Assembly: GCF_000733935.1 (NCBI RefSeq)
Contig: NZ_JPON01000001.1
Coordinates: 372,001 to 436,000, forward strand
From: Methylomarinum vadi
GTDB lineage: Bacteria > Pseudomonadota > Gammaproteobacteria > Methylococcales > Methylomonadaceae
Direction of reading: 5' to 3'
Length of the DNA: 64,000 nucleotides
Shown here: one piece after another, positions 18,922 through 27,860 of the stretch
How the letters are laid out: each line of letters begins with the position of its first letter
How positions within the stretch are numbered: the stretch's first letter is position 1
Made by a program: the position numbers and the translations under genes
Notes under the pieces: generated by a model
The model's input: the letters and a program-made list of their open reading frames with translations, nothing else
The model's database searches: none
Told to the model about the DNA's origin: nothing

Positions 18922-19109
18922 GGGATTACGATAGAAATTGCCCGGTATGCCGTTTTATGCGCAGTCTTGCGTTTACCGGTGTGGGTATGGCCTTGGGCTG
19001 CGGCGTCGCCTACTTAGTGGGCGCTTCGCAGCAAAACATTCTGTTGTCCGGCATTGTTGTGGCGGCTATTATCGTCTTTGGGTTGCTCGATAAAAAAAAG
19101 AAGAAATGA
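18918..19109 (+). CDS. Small membrane protein with N-terminal CPVC motif
   Basis: A 63-residue product of unknown function. The N-terminus DRNCPVCRF has a CxxC pair (C9, C12). Two hydrophobic segments follow (about residues 17-33 and 40-56), joined by a short turn, and the C-terminus is a polylysine tail (DKKKKK) that places it in the cytoplasm. The ATGA overlap with hemH and the 1-nt gap to the MutS-like gene argue that it is a real gene of the operon. Metal or redox binding by CPVC is a guess. Confidence 0.7.
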   Translation: MRDYDRNCPVCRFMRSLAFTGVGMALGCGVAYLVGASQQNILLSGIVVAAIIVFGLLDKKKKK

Positions 19110-19110
19110 C

Positions 19111-20706
19111 ATGAAACAGACTATATTGAAAAGTTGGAAAGGCCAATGGCCGGTCGTTCGCTCCAGCAAGCCTTTACCTCTTGGCGAAGGGGTTGTCGAT
19201 CAGGCGGCTTTCAATACCATCGAGGTCGATGAGCTTTTCGACACGGTTAATCATGCCGAGACCCTAGTCGGTCAGTCGGTGTTGTATCGTTCCTTGACAC
19301 AACCCTTGGATAGTCGAGAGAGCATCAGCGCCAAGCAAGAAGCCGTCAGGGAAATTCGCAATAATCCCGGCATTAGGGAAAATATCGAACGCATCGTACA
19401 AAACTGCGCGTCTCAGGAAAAAAATCTTTATGTGTTGCTCTATGGAGAGTTTCTCGGCTCGTTCGGTACTGCCCGGGAAGACAATCAAATCGAGGGCTAC
19501 GGCTATAAACAATATCGCCGAGGCATTCGGTTTGTTCTCGATCTGGTCGGTCATATCCATGCCTCCGATTCACCCAGCAGCGCTTATCTGCAGTCGATAT
19601 TCGACAAGATTCTGAAGTTCGGAGAAAGCCGGACTTATTCGCTGATGTTTGGTCCGGTCTATAACACCGAAAAAGGATTTCAGAGCAAGGAAGAGCGCAA
19701 AGGCTCTTTCACCCCGGCAACCATTTTTAGACCGAATATATTTAAGCCGATGTTGATCGCCGCTATTTTTGCGGTGCTATGGGGCATCATCAGCGTTTTT
19801 CCGACCGACATGTTCAGTTTCAGCAAGGATGCCATCCCGGTCGCCTCAATCTTTTTTATCCCTATGTTATTGGTGTATTTCCCTGTTGTCGGCTCCTACG
19901 ACCGGGACAATTGCATCATTCCGTTGCGCGATGAATTCAAGCAATCGGATGAATTGGGCGATGCGCTCGATGCCCTGGGGCAACTCGATGAGCTACTGTC
20001 CTTTATCAAATACGCGGAAAAATATGGCAGCACAACGATATTGCCGGACATGGCGGAGCCCGATAAACATGCGATACATTTGACCGCGGCGAAGAACCCG
20101 GTACTGGGTTTTGACAATCCCCCCTATGTCGCCAACGATTTCGATCTTGCCGATGAAAACCTGATTTTTATCACCGGGCCAAACAGCGGCGGTAAAACGG
20201 CATTTTGCAAAACCGTCACGCAAATACAACTGTTGGCGCAAATCGGCTGTTTCGTGCCTGCGGAAAAGGCCACACTGGCCGTGGCCGATCGTATATTTTA
20301 TCAGGCCCCGGAAATCAGCCATCTGGACGATGGGGAAGGCCGCTACGGTACTGAACTGAAAAGAACGAAAGACATTTTTATCAATACCACGGCCAAAAGC
20401 TTGGTGGTCCTCGATGAAATGTCTGAAGGCACGACGTTTGAGGAAAAAATGGAGTCGTCCACCAATGTCTTGGACGGTTTTTTCCGTAAGGGCAATAACA
20501 CGATCTTGATCACGCATAATCACCAACTGGTGGATGTATTTATGAACAAAGGCATCGGCGTGGCGAAACAAGTCGAGTTTGCCAACGAAGAGCCGACTTA
20601 TAAGCTGATCGAGGGTATTTCCCGCGTCAGCCATGCCGACAGGGTTGCCCGCAAGATCGGATTTTCCAAAGAAGACATCGACAAATATTTGGCAGGGTCA
20701 AAATGA
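19111..20706 (+). CDS. Membrane-anchored MutS-like ATPase
   Basis: A 531-residue protein with a MutS C-terminal ATPase but no mismatch-binding (domain I) region. The N-terminal about 200 residues correspond to the helical lever/core. Two hydrophobic spans at about 212-228 and 244-262 ([15 protein letters not shown] and [17 protein letters not shown]) lie in the middle. The ATPase has Walker A GPNSGGKT (356-363), the signature region [16 protein letters not shown], and Walker B LVVLDEM (431-437) followed by SEGTTFEEK. The ATG at 19111 is preferred to an upstream frame start because it directly follows the previous stop. The stop overlaps the purT ATG by 4 nt. Function unknown; the spans argue against ordinary mismatch repair. 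Confidence 0.85.
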   Translation: MKQTILKSWKGQWPVVRSSKPLPLGEGVVDQAAFNTIEVDELFDTVNHAETLVGQSVLYRSLTQPLDSRESISAKQEAVREIRNNPGIRENIERIVQNCASQEKNLYVLLYGEFLGSFGTAREDNQIEGYGYKQYRRGIRFVLDLVGHIHASDSPSSAYLQSIFDKILKFGESRTYSLMFGPVYNTEKGFQSKEERKGSFTPATIFRPNIFKPMLIAAIFAVLWGIISVFPTDMFSFSKDAIPVASIFFIPMLLVYFPVVGSYDRDNCIIPLRDEFKQSDELGDALDALGQLDELLSFIKYAEKYGSTTILPDMAEPDKHAIHLTAAKNPVLGFDNPPYVANDFDLADENLIFITGPNSGGKTAFCKTVTQIQLLAQIGCFVPAEKATLAVADRIFYQAPEISHLDDGEGRYGTELKRTKDIFINTTAKSLVVLDEMSEGTTFEEKMESSTNVLDGFFRKGNNTILITHNHQLVDVFMNKGIGVAKQVEFANEEPTYKLIEGISRVSHADRVARKIGFSKEDIDKYLAGSK

Positions 20707-21914
20707 AATTAGGTACCGCCTTAACCGAAAGCGCGACAAAAGCATTATTACTCGGTAGTGGAGAATTGGGCAAGGAAGTCGCCATTTCCTTGCAACGTTT
20801 CGGTGTCGAGGTGATCGCCGTCGATCGCTATCAGAACGCACCGGCTCATCATATCGCCCATCGGAGTTATGTCATCGACATGACCGATGCCGAAGCAGTG
20901 AAAAAGTTGATTGACCATGAACAACCGGATTACATAATTCCCGAGATCGAAGCGTTATCCACCAGCGCGTTACAGGAAATCGAACAGCAAGGACTGGCGA
21001 CCATAGTGCCGAATGCCAGGGCCGTGCAATTGACCATGAACCGAGAAGGCATACGCACATTAGCCGCGGAACAGGTTGGCGTGCCCACTTCCAGTTATGC
21101 TTTTGCCGAATCGTTTGCGGAATTGCAAGCCGTGGTCGAAAACAAAATTGGTTACCCTTGCTTTGTCAAGCCGACCATGTCGTCTTCTGGCAAGGGCCAA
21201 TCCATGGTCGAAAACGCCGAACAATTGCAGCAAGCCTGGGAATATGCGAAAAAAGCCGGCAGGACCGATACCGGTAAAGTGATCGTCGAAGGCAAGATCG
21301 ATTTCGATTATGAAATTACCTTGTTAACGGTTCGCACTAAAGACAGTAACGGTACCGTGCAGACGTATTTTTGCGAACCGATCGGCCATAGACAAGAGGG
21401 CGGGGATTACCGAGAAAGTTGGCAACCGCAACCAATGAGCGACAAGGCCATTCGCAGCGCAAAAGATATTGCCAAGAAAGTCACCGATGAAATCGGCGGT
21501 TTGGGAATTTTCGGAGTAGAGCTATTTATCAAGGGCGATCAAGTTTGGTTTAGTGAAGTAAGTCCCAGACCTCACGATACAGGTATGGTTACAATGATTA
21601 CCCAGCGGCAAAGCGAATTCGATTTGCATGCCAGGGCCATTCTAGGGTTGCCGGTTTCGACCCGGCTGAGTAATCCGGGAGCCAGTGCCGTGATTTTGGG
21701 GGGCATCGACGCCAAGTCGGCGGTTTATGAAGGCTTGGAGCAAGCGTTGGCGGATCCCGATACCGAAATCAGGTTGTTCGCCAAACCCGAAGTCTTCGTC
21801 AAACGGCGCATGGGGGTGGCATTAGCGTCTGCCGAGGATATTCAGCTTGCCAGGCAAAAGGCAACCAAAGCCGCTGAATCAATTCGTGTGAAAGTCGAAT
21901 CAAATACGGGGTAA
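20703..21914 (+). CDS. purT: Formate-dependent phosphoribosylglycinamide formyltransferase
   Basis: An ATP-grasp enzyme that formylates GAR using formate and ATP in purine synthesis, an alternative to folate-dependent PurN. 403 residues. Motifs: [14 protein letters not shown] at the N-terminus, VPEIEA-like [27 protein letters not shown] (ATP loop), GIFGVELFI and [15 protein letters not shown]. Complete and of normal length. Coupled by 4-nt overlap to the MutS-like gene. Confidence 0.97.
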   Translation: MKLGTALTESATKALLLGSGELGKEVAISLQRFGVEVIAVDRYQNAPAHHIAHRSYVIDMTDAEAVKKLIDHEQPDYIIPEIEALSTSALQEIEQQGLATIVPNARAVQLTMNREGIRTLAAEQVGVPTSSYAFAESFAELQAVVENKIGYPCFVKPTMSSSGKGQSMVENAEQLQQAWEYAKKAGRTDTGKVIVEGKIDFDYEITLLTVRTKDSNGTVQTYFCEPIGHRQEGGDYRESWQPQPMSDKAIRSAKDIAKKVTDEIGGLGIFGVELFIKGDQVWFSEVSPRPHDTGMVTMITQRQSEFDLHARAILGLPVSTRLSNPGASAVILGGIDAKSAVYEGLEQALADPDTEIRLFAKPEVFVKRRMGVALASAEDIQLARQKATKAAESIRVKVESNTG

Positions 21915-21916
21915 TA

Positions 21917-22489
21917 ATGGATCGATTGATCATTTGTTCGTTAATAATGCTTGCTGCGGTTCCGGTGACGGCCGATGTCTATAAGTATACGGCGCCGGAT
22001 GGCAGTGTTTATTACACCGACGAGCCGAAAAAAGGGCTCAAGTACAAACTGATCATTCGCAGCAAGCCACGCAATTATGCTAAAACGGTCAAGTTTTTGC
22101 AGAAAAACAAGCGTAAATACAGTCCGCTGATTGCGAAAGCCGCGTCCAAATACAAAATCGACGAAAAATTGTTGCACGCCGTTATCCAGACCGAATCGGC
22201 CTACGATCCGAATGCGGTATCATCGGCCGGCGCGGTCGGCTTAATGCAGTTGATGCCTGAAACGGCGAAGCGTTATGGCGTCACCGATCGTAAAAACGCG
22301 GAACAGAATATCGACGGCGGCACCCGCTATTTGAAGGATCTGTTGAACATGTTCAATTCCAATCTTAAATTGGCCGTCGCCAGCTATAATGCCGGGGAAG
22401 GCGCGGTGAAAAAGTACAATAATTCCATTCCTCCTTATCCTGAGACACAGAATTACGTGAAGCAGGTATTGGCTTTATATCGTAAGTGA
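21917..22489 (+). CDS. Periplasmic lytic transglycosylase with N-terminal DUF4124
   Basis: A 190-residue exported peptidoglycan lytic transglycosylase. A signal peptide ends near VTA (about residue 19). A DUF4124-like segment DVYKYTAPDGSVYYTDEP follows, then the SLT domain: catalytic E93 in VIQTESAYDPNAVSSAGAVGL, the MQLMPETAKRYGV motif and ASYNAGEGAVKKY. It lies 2 nt after purT. All catalytic motifs of family 1 SLTs are visible. Cleavage yields 1,6-anhydromuropeptides. Confidence 0.93.
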   Translation: MDRLIICSLIMLAAVPVTADVYKYTAPDGSVYYTDEPKKGLKYKLIIRSKPRNYAKTVKFLQKNKRKYSPLIAKAASKYKIDEKLLHAVIQTESAYDPNAVSSAGAVGLMQLMPETAKRYGVTDRKNAEQNIDGGTRYLKDLLNMFNSNLKLAVASYNAGEGAVKKYNNSIPPYPETQNYVKQVLALYRK

Positions 22490-22495
22490 CGGTAA

Positions 22496-23359
22496 ATGAA
22501 CCAATTGACAGCTCACGCTTTGGTTGCCGATAGCATCGAGCTGTTTTCCCTTCCCGATATCTATTATCAGGTCTCTGAAATGATCAATGATCCAAGGTTT
22601 ACCTTGGAAGATATCGGCCAAGTCATTAGCAAGGATGTCGCCTTAAGTGCCCGGCTGTTAAAAATCGTTAACAGTTCGTTCTACGGTTTTCAAGCAAAGA
22701 TAGATACTATTTCCAGGGCGATAGTCGTTGTCGGTATCGAGGATCTAAAAAACCTGATCTTGGCCACTTCGGTAGTCGATAATTTTACCGATATCCCTTC
22801 CGATTTGGTGGATATGACCGACTTCTGGATGCATAGTATTCATTGCGGCGTTATGTGCAAATTATTGGCCAAGGCAAGTTTGGTGCTGCATTGCGAACGT
22901 TTGTTCCTGACCGGTTTATTGCATAATATCGGATCTTTGGTCCTCTATTGCAAGATGCCTCGGGAGTCGCAAAAAGTGTTGTTGGCTGTCGACAACGACA
23001 GACATAAAATCGCCGCGATGGAACAGGAAATCATCGGTTTCAATCATGCTGATGTAGGCAGCGAGTTGATCAAACGCTGGGACATGCCCGAATCACTCTA
23101 TGAAGCAATAGCCTGTTACCCGACACCGCAATTGGCCCAGGTTTATAAGCTGGATGCATATTTATTGTCTATTGCCGTTAAATTAGCAAACGCGGCGGAG
23201 CGCGGTAAGGGTTTTGATGAAATTGTCGAGAATCTGCCCGAGGCCGGTTTAGCCATGATCCGGTTGACAAGAGAGCAGGTGATTGCGGTCGCCAACCTGG
23301 CAGCCAATGAATATTCTCAGATTTTTGCCCTAATGGCACCGTCAAAAAGGTTCCATTAA
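22496..23359 (+). CDS. HDOD domain signalling protein
   Basis: A cytoplasmic 287-residue protein made of an HDOD domain (a non-catalytic relative of HD phosphohydrolases used in regulatory proteins). Typical segments are ALSARLLKIVNSSFYGF, ISRAIVVVGIEDLKNLILATSV and LFLTGLLHNIGSLVLY, where the HD pair is replaced by HN. HADVGSELIKRWDMPESL follows. No output domain is fused. It follows the transglycosylase by 6 nt. The target is not identifiable from the sequence. Confidence 0.88.
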   Translation: MNQLTAHALVADSIELFSLPDIYYQVSEMINDPRFTLEDIGQVISKDVALSARLLKIVNSSFYGFQAKIDTISRAIVVVGIEDLKNLILATSVVDNFTDIPSDLVDMTDFWMHSIHCGVMCKLLAKASLVLHCERLFLTGLLHNIGSLVLYCKMPRESQKVLLAVDNDRHKIAAMEQEIIGFNHADVGSELIKRWDMPESLYEAIACYPTPQLAQVYKLDAYLLSIAVKLANAAERGKGFDEIVENLPEAGLAMIRLTREQVIAVANLAANEYSQIFALMAPSKRFH

Positions 23360-23360
23360 T

Positions 23361-23390
23361 CGTGTTCTCATCGTTTGCAATGAGAACACG
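23361..23390. terminator. Perfect 11-bp hairpin between convergent genes
   Basis: CGTGTTCTCAT and ATGAGAACACG pair perfectly around an 8-nt loop, directly after the HDOD stop and 11 nt before the stop of the leftward lipoprotein gene. There is no T tract of note on either side, so it is a probable bidirectional termination or 3'-end stability element. Confidence 0.65.
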
Positions 23391-23400
23391 GATCAAAAGT

Positions 23401-23778
23401 TTACTTCACGAAACACATTTTTTCCGCATACTCTTCGGCTTCCTGCATCAGCTTCTTCAATCGCTTAGATTCTTTAGGATCGCGAAAGGCGGAGCCACTC
23501 TCGCCGGCTGTTTTGCGCATATAACCAAAGGTCATGGCCGCTTCGTAATCAGCGAAAGACATTTTTTCGGCAATTTTATCTATTTTGCAACCGCAAGCAT
23601 ATTGATTGATATAAGTCAGGCCGCCGTGTTTGGCGATGCATTGCAAGACATAATCGACTCGGTCACGAGTGGGGTATTCATTGATATAACTAACTTCCTG
23701 TTCGACTTTTTCCTGAGTCGTGCTGCATGCTGTTAAAAGACTTAACAAAGCTGCACCGACAATCGTTTTTTGCTTCAT
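23401..23778 (-). CDS. Small lipoprotein, unknown
   Basis: 125 residues from the ATG at 23778. The signal peptide MKQKTIVGAALLSLLTACSTT has a clear lipobox (LTAC). The mature part is hydrophilic, with three further cysteines in VLQCIAKHG and QYACGCKID and one near the C-terminus, which may form disulfides in the periplasm. An upstream in-frame extension to 23904 lacks a signal peptide at its N-terminus and is rejected. No family recognised. Probably in the same leftward transcript as the DUF302 gene. Confidence 0.8.
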   Translation of the reverse strand: MKQKTIVGAALLSLLTACSTTQEKVEQEVSYINEYPTRDRVDYVLQCIAKHGGLTYINQYACGCKIDKIAEKMSFADYEAAMTFGYMRKTAGESGSAFRDPKESKRLKKLMQEAEEYAEKMCFVK

Positions 23779-23887
23779 AGCTGTTGTAATTCCCAAAGTT
23801 CGGAAAGTGAAAGAGAATGCTCCAGAAAAGGAGCGGTTGAAACGTGTAGTTGTTCGGTTCCGTTTTTTACGCCAAAACACCATTATG

Positions 23888-24349
23888 TTATTCTTCGGCC
23901 GCAAAATCGACGATTTGTTTCAATTTTTTGTTCATTTTAGCAGCAAACGCGTTTAAAGATTGATTGTCGCTATCTTCCGGCAATAAGTGTGTCTTGATGA
24001 CCGTTTTTCCTTGAAATTGGTAAGTGACGACATTGCAAGGCATGTAACTGACTAGGTGGGGTGAAATTTCGAGCAAAGTCCTGGCATGGGTCAAATTACA
24101 AAACTGAATCGTATCGAATTCCGGAAAATTTTCTGCACCTCGTTCCCTGATGACTTTCCCGACACGGCTATGGCCCGTTATACGGAAATTATGCTCCGCA
24201 ATGGCGACTTCCAGCTCGGCCAGCACATCGTCATAGGGCTTAAGCGTTTCCGCCTGATAATAATGTATAAACTGACTGTTCGGGGATTGTTGCATCGAAC
24301 AACTTGCAAAAACCAGCAGCCACGTGACAATAAACATTATTTTTAGCAT
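23888..24349 (-). CDS. DUF302 family lipoprotein
   Basis: 153 residues from the ATG at 24349 (a TTG two codons upstream is in frame). The signal peptide has a lipobox-like FASC. The DUF302 core is visible in the order VLAELEVAIAEHNFRI, HSRVGKVIRERG, the FDTIQFCNLTHARTLLE strand-helix and PCNVVTYQFQGKTVI. The biochemical role of DUF302 is not established. It is divergent from mobA with a gap of only 17 bp between the two start codons, so promoters must overlap the coding starts. Confidence 0.82.
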   Translation of the reverse strand: MLKIMFIVTWLLVFASCSMQQSPNSQFIHYYQAETLKPYDDVLAELEVAIAEHNFRITGHSRVGKVIRERGAENFPEFDTIQFCNLTHARTLLEISPHLVSYMPCNVVTYQFQGKTVIKTHLLPEDSDNQSLNAFAAKMNKKLKQIVDFAAEE

Positions 24350-24366
24350 AAGCAAAGCTTATCACT

Positions 24367-24948
24367 ATGGAGAAGCAAAACAAAGTTACCGGTGTGGTGT
24401 TGGCGGGTGGATTGGCGCGCCGTATGCAACGAGCGGACAAAGGCTTGGAGCTTTACAGGCACCAACCGTTGGTCGTCTATGCCTTGCAAGCCTTGGTCGA
24501 GGTGGCGGACGAAGTGTTGATCAACGCCAATCGCAATATCGAGCGTTACCAGGCATTCGGTTATCCGGTGATCACCGATCTCAACGATCGCTTCCAAGGT
24601 CCTTTGGCCGGAATACTGGCGGCGATGACGGTCTCTACGGGGAATACATTATTAGTATTGCCATGTGATTCCCCATTCATTCAAGCAAGGCATTTGCGCA
24701 AATTGCTCGATAGTTTAAATGAAAGCGGTGCCGATGCGGCCGTCGCATTCGATGGCGAAAGACTGCATCCGGTCTTCTTGGCGCTTAAAATCAAGTTAAA
24801 AGGCAGTCTCCAGCAATATTTGACGGCAGGAGAACGTAAAGTCGAGCGCTGGCTCCGCCAACACAACATAGTACGGGTCGACTTTAGCCAAGAGCCGGAA
24901 GCCTTTGTCAATATCAATACGCTTACCGATTTACAACGATTGCACTGA
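24367..24948 (+). CDS. mobA: Molybdenum cofactor guanylyltransferase
   Basis: Attaches GMP to molybdopterin to give the bis-MGD cofactor. 193 residues, a Rossmann-like nucleotidyltransferase. The N-terminal GTP loop VVLAGGLARRMQRADKGLE matches the LAGGxxxRMxxxDK signature. VLPCDSPFI has the metal-binding Asp, and PLAGILAAM and HPVFLAL follow. Complete. The 166 bp after it up to the mobile element show no further gene. Confidence 0.95.
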   Translation: MEKQNKVTGVVLAGGLARRMQRADKGLELYRHQPLVVYALQALVEVADEVLINANRNIERYQAFGYPVITDLNDRFQGPLAGILAAMTVSTGNTLLVLPCDSPFIQARHLRKLLDSLNESGADAAVAFDGERLHPVFLALKIKLKGSLQQYLTAGERKVERWLRQHNIVRVDFSQEPEAFVNINTLTDLQRLH

Positions 24949-25124
24949 CAGAACGAAAATAACAAAACAATAGCTCCAAACCATAACCAGTAAGCGTATT
25001 ACTTAGCACTGTACCAGAGTGCTCTTCGCGCTGCCCTGCGCCACAATTGTCTTGCAACCGATTTTGCCATTCCGACTGACGCATGCTCATTCTCTTGTCA
25101 TAAATAACTGCACAAACTAAACAA

Positions 25125-25194
25125 CCACCCGCTCAAGCGGGTGGGTTCCAATAACGGACTGAAAGTCCGGATACGCGTCGACTAAACGACGCGT
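25125..25194. repeat. Hairpin cluster at the left end of IS200-type copy 1
   Basis: Three hairpins: CCACCCGC-TCAA-GCGGGTGG (25125-25144), GGACT-GAA-AGTCC (25156-25168) and ACGCGTCG-ACTAAA-CGACGCGT (25173-25194). The first is the kind of structure bound by IS200 transposase. The same cluster is at 32746-32815 in copy 2. Confidence 0.85.
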
Positions 25195-25195
25195 C

Positions 25196-25627
25196 TTAGT
25201 CGGGCTCCATCTTGAAATTATCGTTTGGATTAGGTTCAAAGTGATGCTCCAAATATTGCTTTATCATCTCATCAGTCATTTGCCCCACTGTGGCGCAAAA
25301 ATAACCGCGGGCTCAAAAATGTCGACCCCAATATCGCTTTTTCAAGTGCGGGAACTCTTCGAACAGATAGCTCGAAGTTCGTCCCTTGATTCGCCTCATG
25401 ATTTCGCTTGGGGCCATAGTCGGCGGCGCACTCACCAAAATGTGCACATGATCTTTGCTCACGACACCTTTGATAATCCGTATCTCAAAGGCTTCGCATG
25501 TCTGCCGCACCAAGTCTCTCACTCGTTCGGCTATTTCATCCTTCAGCACTTTATAACGATACTTCGTAACCCAAACAAAATGATACTCAATTTGGTAAAC
25601 CGTATGGCTGCCGTATCTATAGTCCAT
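25196..25627 (-). pseudogene. tnpA: IS200-family transposase TnpA with internal TGA, copy 1
   Basis: A Y1 HUH transposase frame of 143 codons. A near-perfect AAGGAGGTG precedes the ATG at 25627. The HUH pair is H60-V-H62 in SKDHVHILVS. Codon 105 is TGA (25313-25315), where relatives have Trp in the RHFWARGYF context. The frame continues intact for 38 more codons (ARGYFCATVGQMTDEM onward) and includes the likely catalytic Tyr125 in IKQYLEHHF. As read by the standard code, the product is 104 residues without the nucleophile. Copy 2 has the same stop. Confidence 0.85.
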
Positions 25628-25652
25628 CGCCACCTCCTTGGGCAAATTATCG

Positions 25653-25680
25653 CAGCTAAAGCTGACCGGCTAAAGCCGGT
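25653..25680. repeat. Two hairpins at the right end of IS200-type copy 1
   Basis: CAGC-TAAA-GCTG (25653-25664) is followed directly by ACCGGC-TAAA-GCCGGT (25665-25680). Both loops are TAAA. They lie between the tnpA ribosome binding site and the right limit of the shared segment, and recur at 33274-33301. Confidence 0.8.
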
Positions 25681-25776
25681 GGTTTAAACCTTATGATGGA
25701 TAATTAATGTCTTAGCTTTATTTGCGAAGTTGGCCGTTCGAGTAAACAATGAATTCCTCCCTTAAATGACAAAACT

Positions 25777-25808
25777 AGTCTAGGCTTCAAGCAAATGAGT
25801 CTAGGTTT
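25777..25808 (+). promoter_or_regulatory. Direct repeat upstream of the MCP gene
   Basis: AGTCTAGGCTT (25777-25787) and AGTCTAGGTTT (25798-25808) are 21 bp apart, two helical turns, ending 20 bp before the MCP ATG. It could be a regulator binding site. No sigma-28 promoter consensus was found. Confidence 0.35.
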
Positions 25809-25828
25809 TAATATATGGAGATTGGTAA

Positions 25829-27736
25829 ATGTTTAACTTGCTGACCATCAAGATGCGCTTGATTTTAGGGTTTGCTTTGGTCTTGCTCATTTCGGTTGTG
25901 TCGATCACACCGATCATGCTGGAAAAGGTCGGTTACGCGATCAATGAAGCCTCGGAGATCCAGCTCTCGGAATTGTTCAATAATATCCAGGTCCAATTAA
26001 ACGAGCAGGCCCGTCAGGCTGAAATGCTGAGTGCGCTGGTTGCTAACATTCCGGCCGTACAAAAAGCATTTGCCGAAGGCGATAGGAAAACGCTTGCCGA
26101 TTTGTTAACAAAGCCGTTTGAACATTTAAAGGCCGAATATGGCGCACGCCAGTTCCAGTTCCATACCCCGCCGGCCATGTCTTTTCTTCGAGTTCACAAA
26201 CTGGAAAAATTTGGTGATGATCTTTCCGGATTCCGCAAGACGGTGCTAAAGGCCAATAGCACAAAACAACCCGTAAGGGGGTTGGAGGTAGGGGTTGCGG
26301 GTCTGGGCATGCGAGGCATTGTACCGGTGCAATATCAGGGGCGGCACGTCGGAACGCTGGAGTTCGGCCTCAGTTTTGGTCAATCCTTTTTCGACCGCTT
26401 CAAGAAAAAACACGGTGTGGATATCGAAATGCATCTTTTTCAAGATGGCCGGTTTAAAATATTTGCCGATACACTGCAGCAATCCTTGTTGTCGAATGAA
26501 CAACTACTCTATGCGCTCAAAGGGAAAACGGTCAAAGTTCATCGTAAACTGCAGGATAAAAATGTCGTGATCATGGCTAAGCAAGTTGACGATTTTTCCG
26601 GTAATCCTATCGGGGTCGTTGGCATTATTTTTAATGAGAGCAAATATGTCGACATGATCGCATCGGCACGACATACGGCATTGCTGGTTGCGGTCGGGAT
26701 ATTATTGCTGGGAGTCGTCGTCTCCAGTCTGATTACCCGATCAATCGTCGGGCCAATAGATCAGACGGCGCGTTCCTTAATAGAAATCGCCCAAGGTGAA
26801 GGCGATCTTAGGGTGCGTTTGCCGGTAGAAGGGAAAAATGAGTTGGCTAATTTGAGTGATGCCTTCAACCAATTTGTGGTCAAAATTCAGCATACCATTG
26901 CTAATGTTCAGGACTCCATCGTTAAATTGACGCAGATGGCGGAAGCGTTAGCGGCGACCAGTGCTGATACCCGCTCGGGCGCGGCCAACCAATCCTTTGA
27001 AACGGAACAGGTTGCGGCCGCATTGACGGAAATGACCGCCTCCTTCCAGGAAGTCGCTAAAAGTGCCGGGCAAGCCGCCATAGCGGCCAGGGAGGCCAAC
27101 GACCAGGCTCATAACGGCAACCAAGTGGTCCAACAATCGATCCAAGCCATCAACGAATTGGCCCGAGAGGTCGAACGCTCTTCAAAAACCATCCATGGCT
27201 TGGAAGTACAAAGCAATCAGATCGGCGGTATTTTGGACGTGATCCGCAATATCGCCGAACAAACAAATTTATTGGCATTAAATGCGGCTATCGAGGCGGC
27301 TAGGGCCGGTGAACAGGGCCGAGGTTTTGCCGTGGTTGCCGATGAAATTCGTACATTGGCCGGACGTACCCAGGCTGCGACTCAGCAAATTCATGAAATG
27401 ATCGAGGCCTTGCAAGCGGGCGCGCAAAGCTCGGTGCAAGCCATGAAGCAAAGTCAGGACCAGGTGAAGATCAGTGTCCAGGAGGCCGAACAAGCTGGAT
27501 TGGCGTTGGATTCGATAACCGCCTCTATCGCGACTATCAGCGACATGAATGCGCATATTGCTTCCGCAGCCGAAGAACAGACCTCCGTGGCGGAAAACAT
27601 CAACCAAAATGAAGTGCGCATCAACGATGCCTCGCGCCATGCGGTCGAAGCCGCGGAAGCAATCGCCTCATCCAGCCAATCATTGGCGCAACTGGCCGAG
27701 AATCTGGAAGAATTACTGGGTAAGTTTAAAGTTTGA
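25829..27736 (+). CDS. Methyl-accepting chemotaxis protein
   Basis: A 635-residue transducer. TM1 is at about residues 10-30, followed by a periplasmic Cache-type sensor ([25 protein letters not shown] resembles the double-Cache class), TM2 at about 285-305, a HAMP domain from [10 protein letters not shown], and the coiled-coil signalling domain with the invariant hairpin tip [20 protein letters not shown] at about 477-496. The C-terminus ends at LLGKFKV without a CheR-binding pentapeptide. The ligand is unknown. It is a lone MCP with no che genes nearby. Confidence 0.95.
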   Translation: MFNLLTIKMRLILGFALVLLISVVSITPIMLEKVGYAINEASEIQLSELFNNIQVQLNEQARQAEMLSALVANIPAVQKAFAEGDRKTLADLLTKPFEHLKAEYGARQFQFHTPPAMSFLRVHKLEKFGDDLSGFRKTVLKANSTKQPVRGLEVGVAGLGMRGIVPVQYQGRHVGTLEFGLSFGQSFFDRFKKKHGVDIEMHLFQDGRFKIFADTLQQSLLSNEQLLYALKGKTVKVHRKLQDKNVVIMAKQVDDFSGNPIGVVGIIFNESKYVDMIASARHTALLVAVGILLLGVVVSSLITRSIVGPIDQTARSLIEIAQGEGDLRVRLPVEGKNELANLSDAFNQFVVKIQHTIANVQDSIVKLTQMAEALAATSADTRSGAANQSFETEQVAAALTEMTASFQEVAKSAGQAAIAAREANDQAHNGNQVVQQSIQAINELAREVERSSKTIHGLEVQSNQIGGILDVIRNIAEQTNLLALNAAIEAARAGEQGRGFAVVADEIRTLAGRTQAATQQIHEMIEALQAGAQSSVQAMKQSQDQVKISVQEAEQAGLALDSITASIATISDMNAHIASAAEEQTSVAENINQNEVRINDASRHAVEAAEAIASSSQSLAQLAENLEELLGKFKV

Positions 27737-27799
27737 AGGCATGATTCGCAGCGACAAACAGCAATGATAATGACATATAGGGTTGCCCAATGTTGCGGC

Positions 27800-27828
27800 T
27801 ATCAAAGTCACTATTGTACCGTTATAAT
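27800..27828 (+). promoter_or_regulatory. Candidate promoter for proA
   Basis: TATCAA (27800-27805), a 17-nt spacer and a perfect TATAAT (27823-27828), 32 bp before the proA ATG. The -35 is weak. Confidence 0.5.
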
Positions 27829-27860
27829 AGAAAATTTTATAAATCGAAGTGACGGCTAAA

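Larger units (their letters stand above)
25115..25707 (-). mobile_element. IS200-type element, copy 1 (593-bp shared segment)
   Basis: The segment 25115-25707 recurs at 32736-33328 with no difference that I can find by eye. It holds a tnpA on the minus strand, flanked by subterminal hairpins instead of terminal inverted repeats, as in IS200/IS605. No tnpB is present. The limits given are the limits of shared sequence; the true cleavage sites may lie a few bases inside (shared AACTAA at the left and TAATTAA at the right). No target duplication is expected for this family. Confidence 0.9.

Noticed and set aside
25241-25687. 148-codon open frame on the plus strand of the IS200-type element, repeated identically at 32862-33308
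   Set aside because: It is antisense to tnpA, lacks its own ribosome binding site, and its identity in both copies only reflects the identity of the element.
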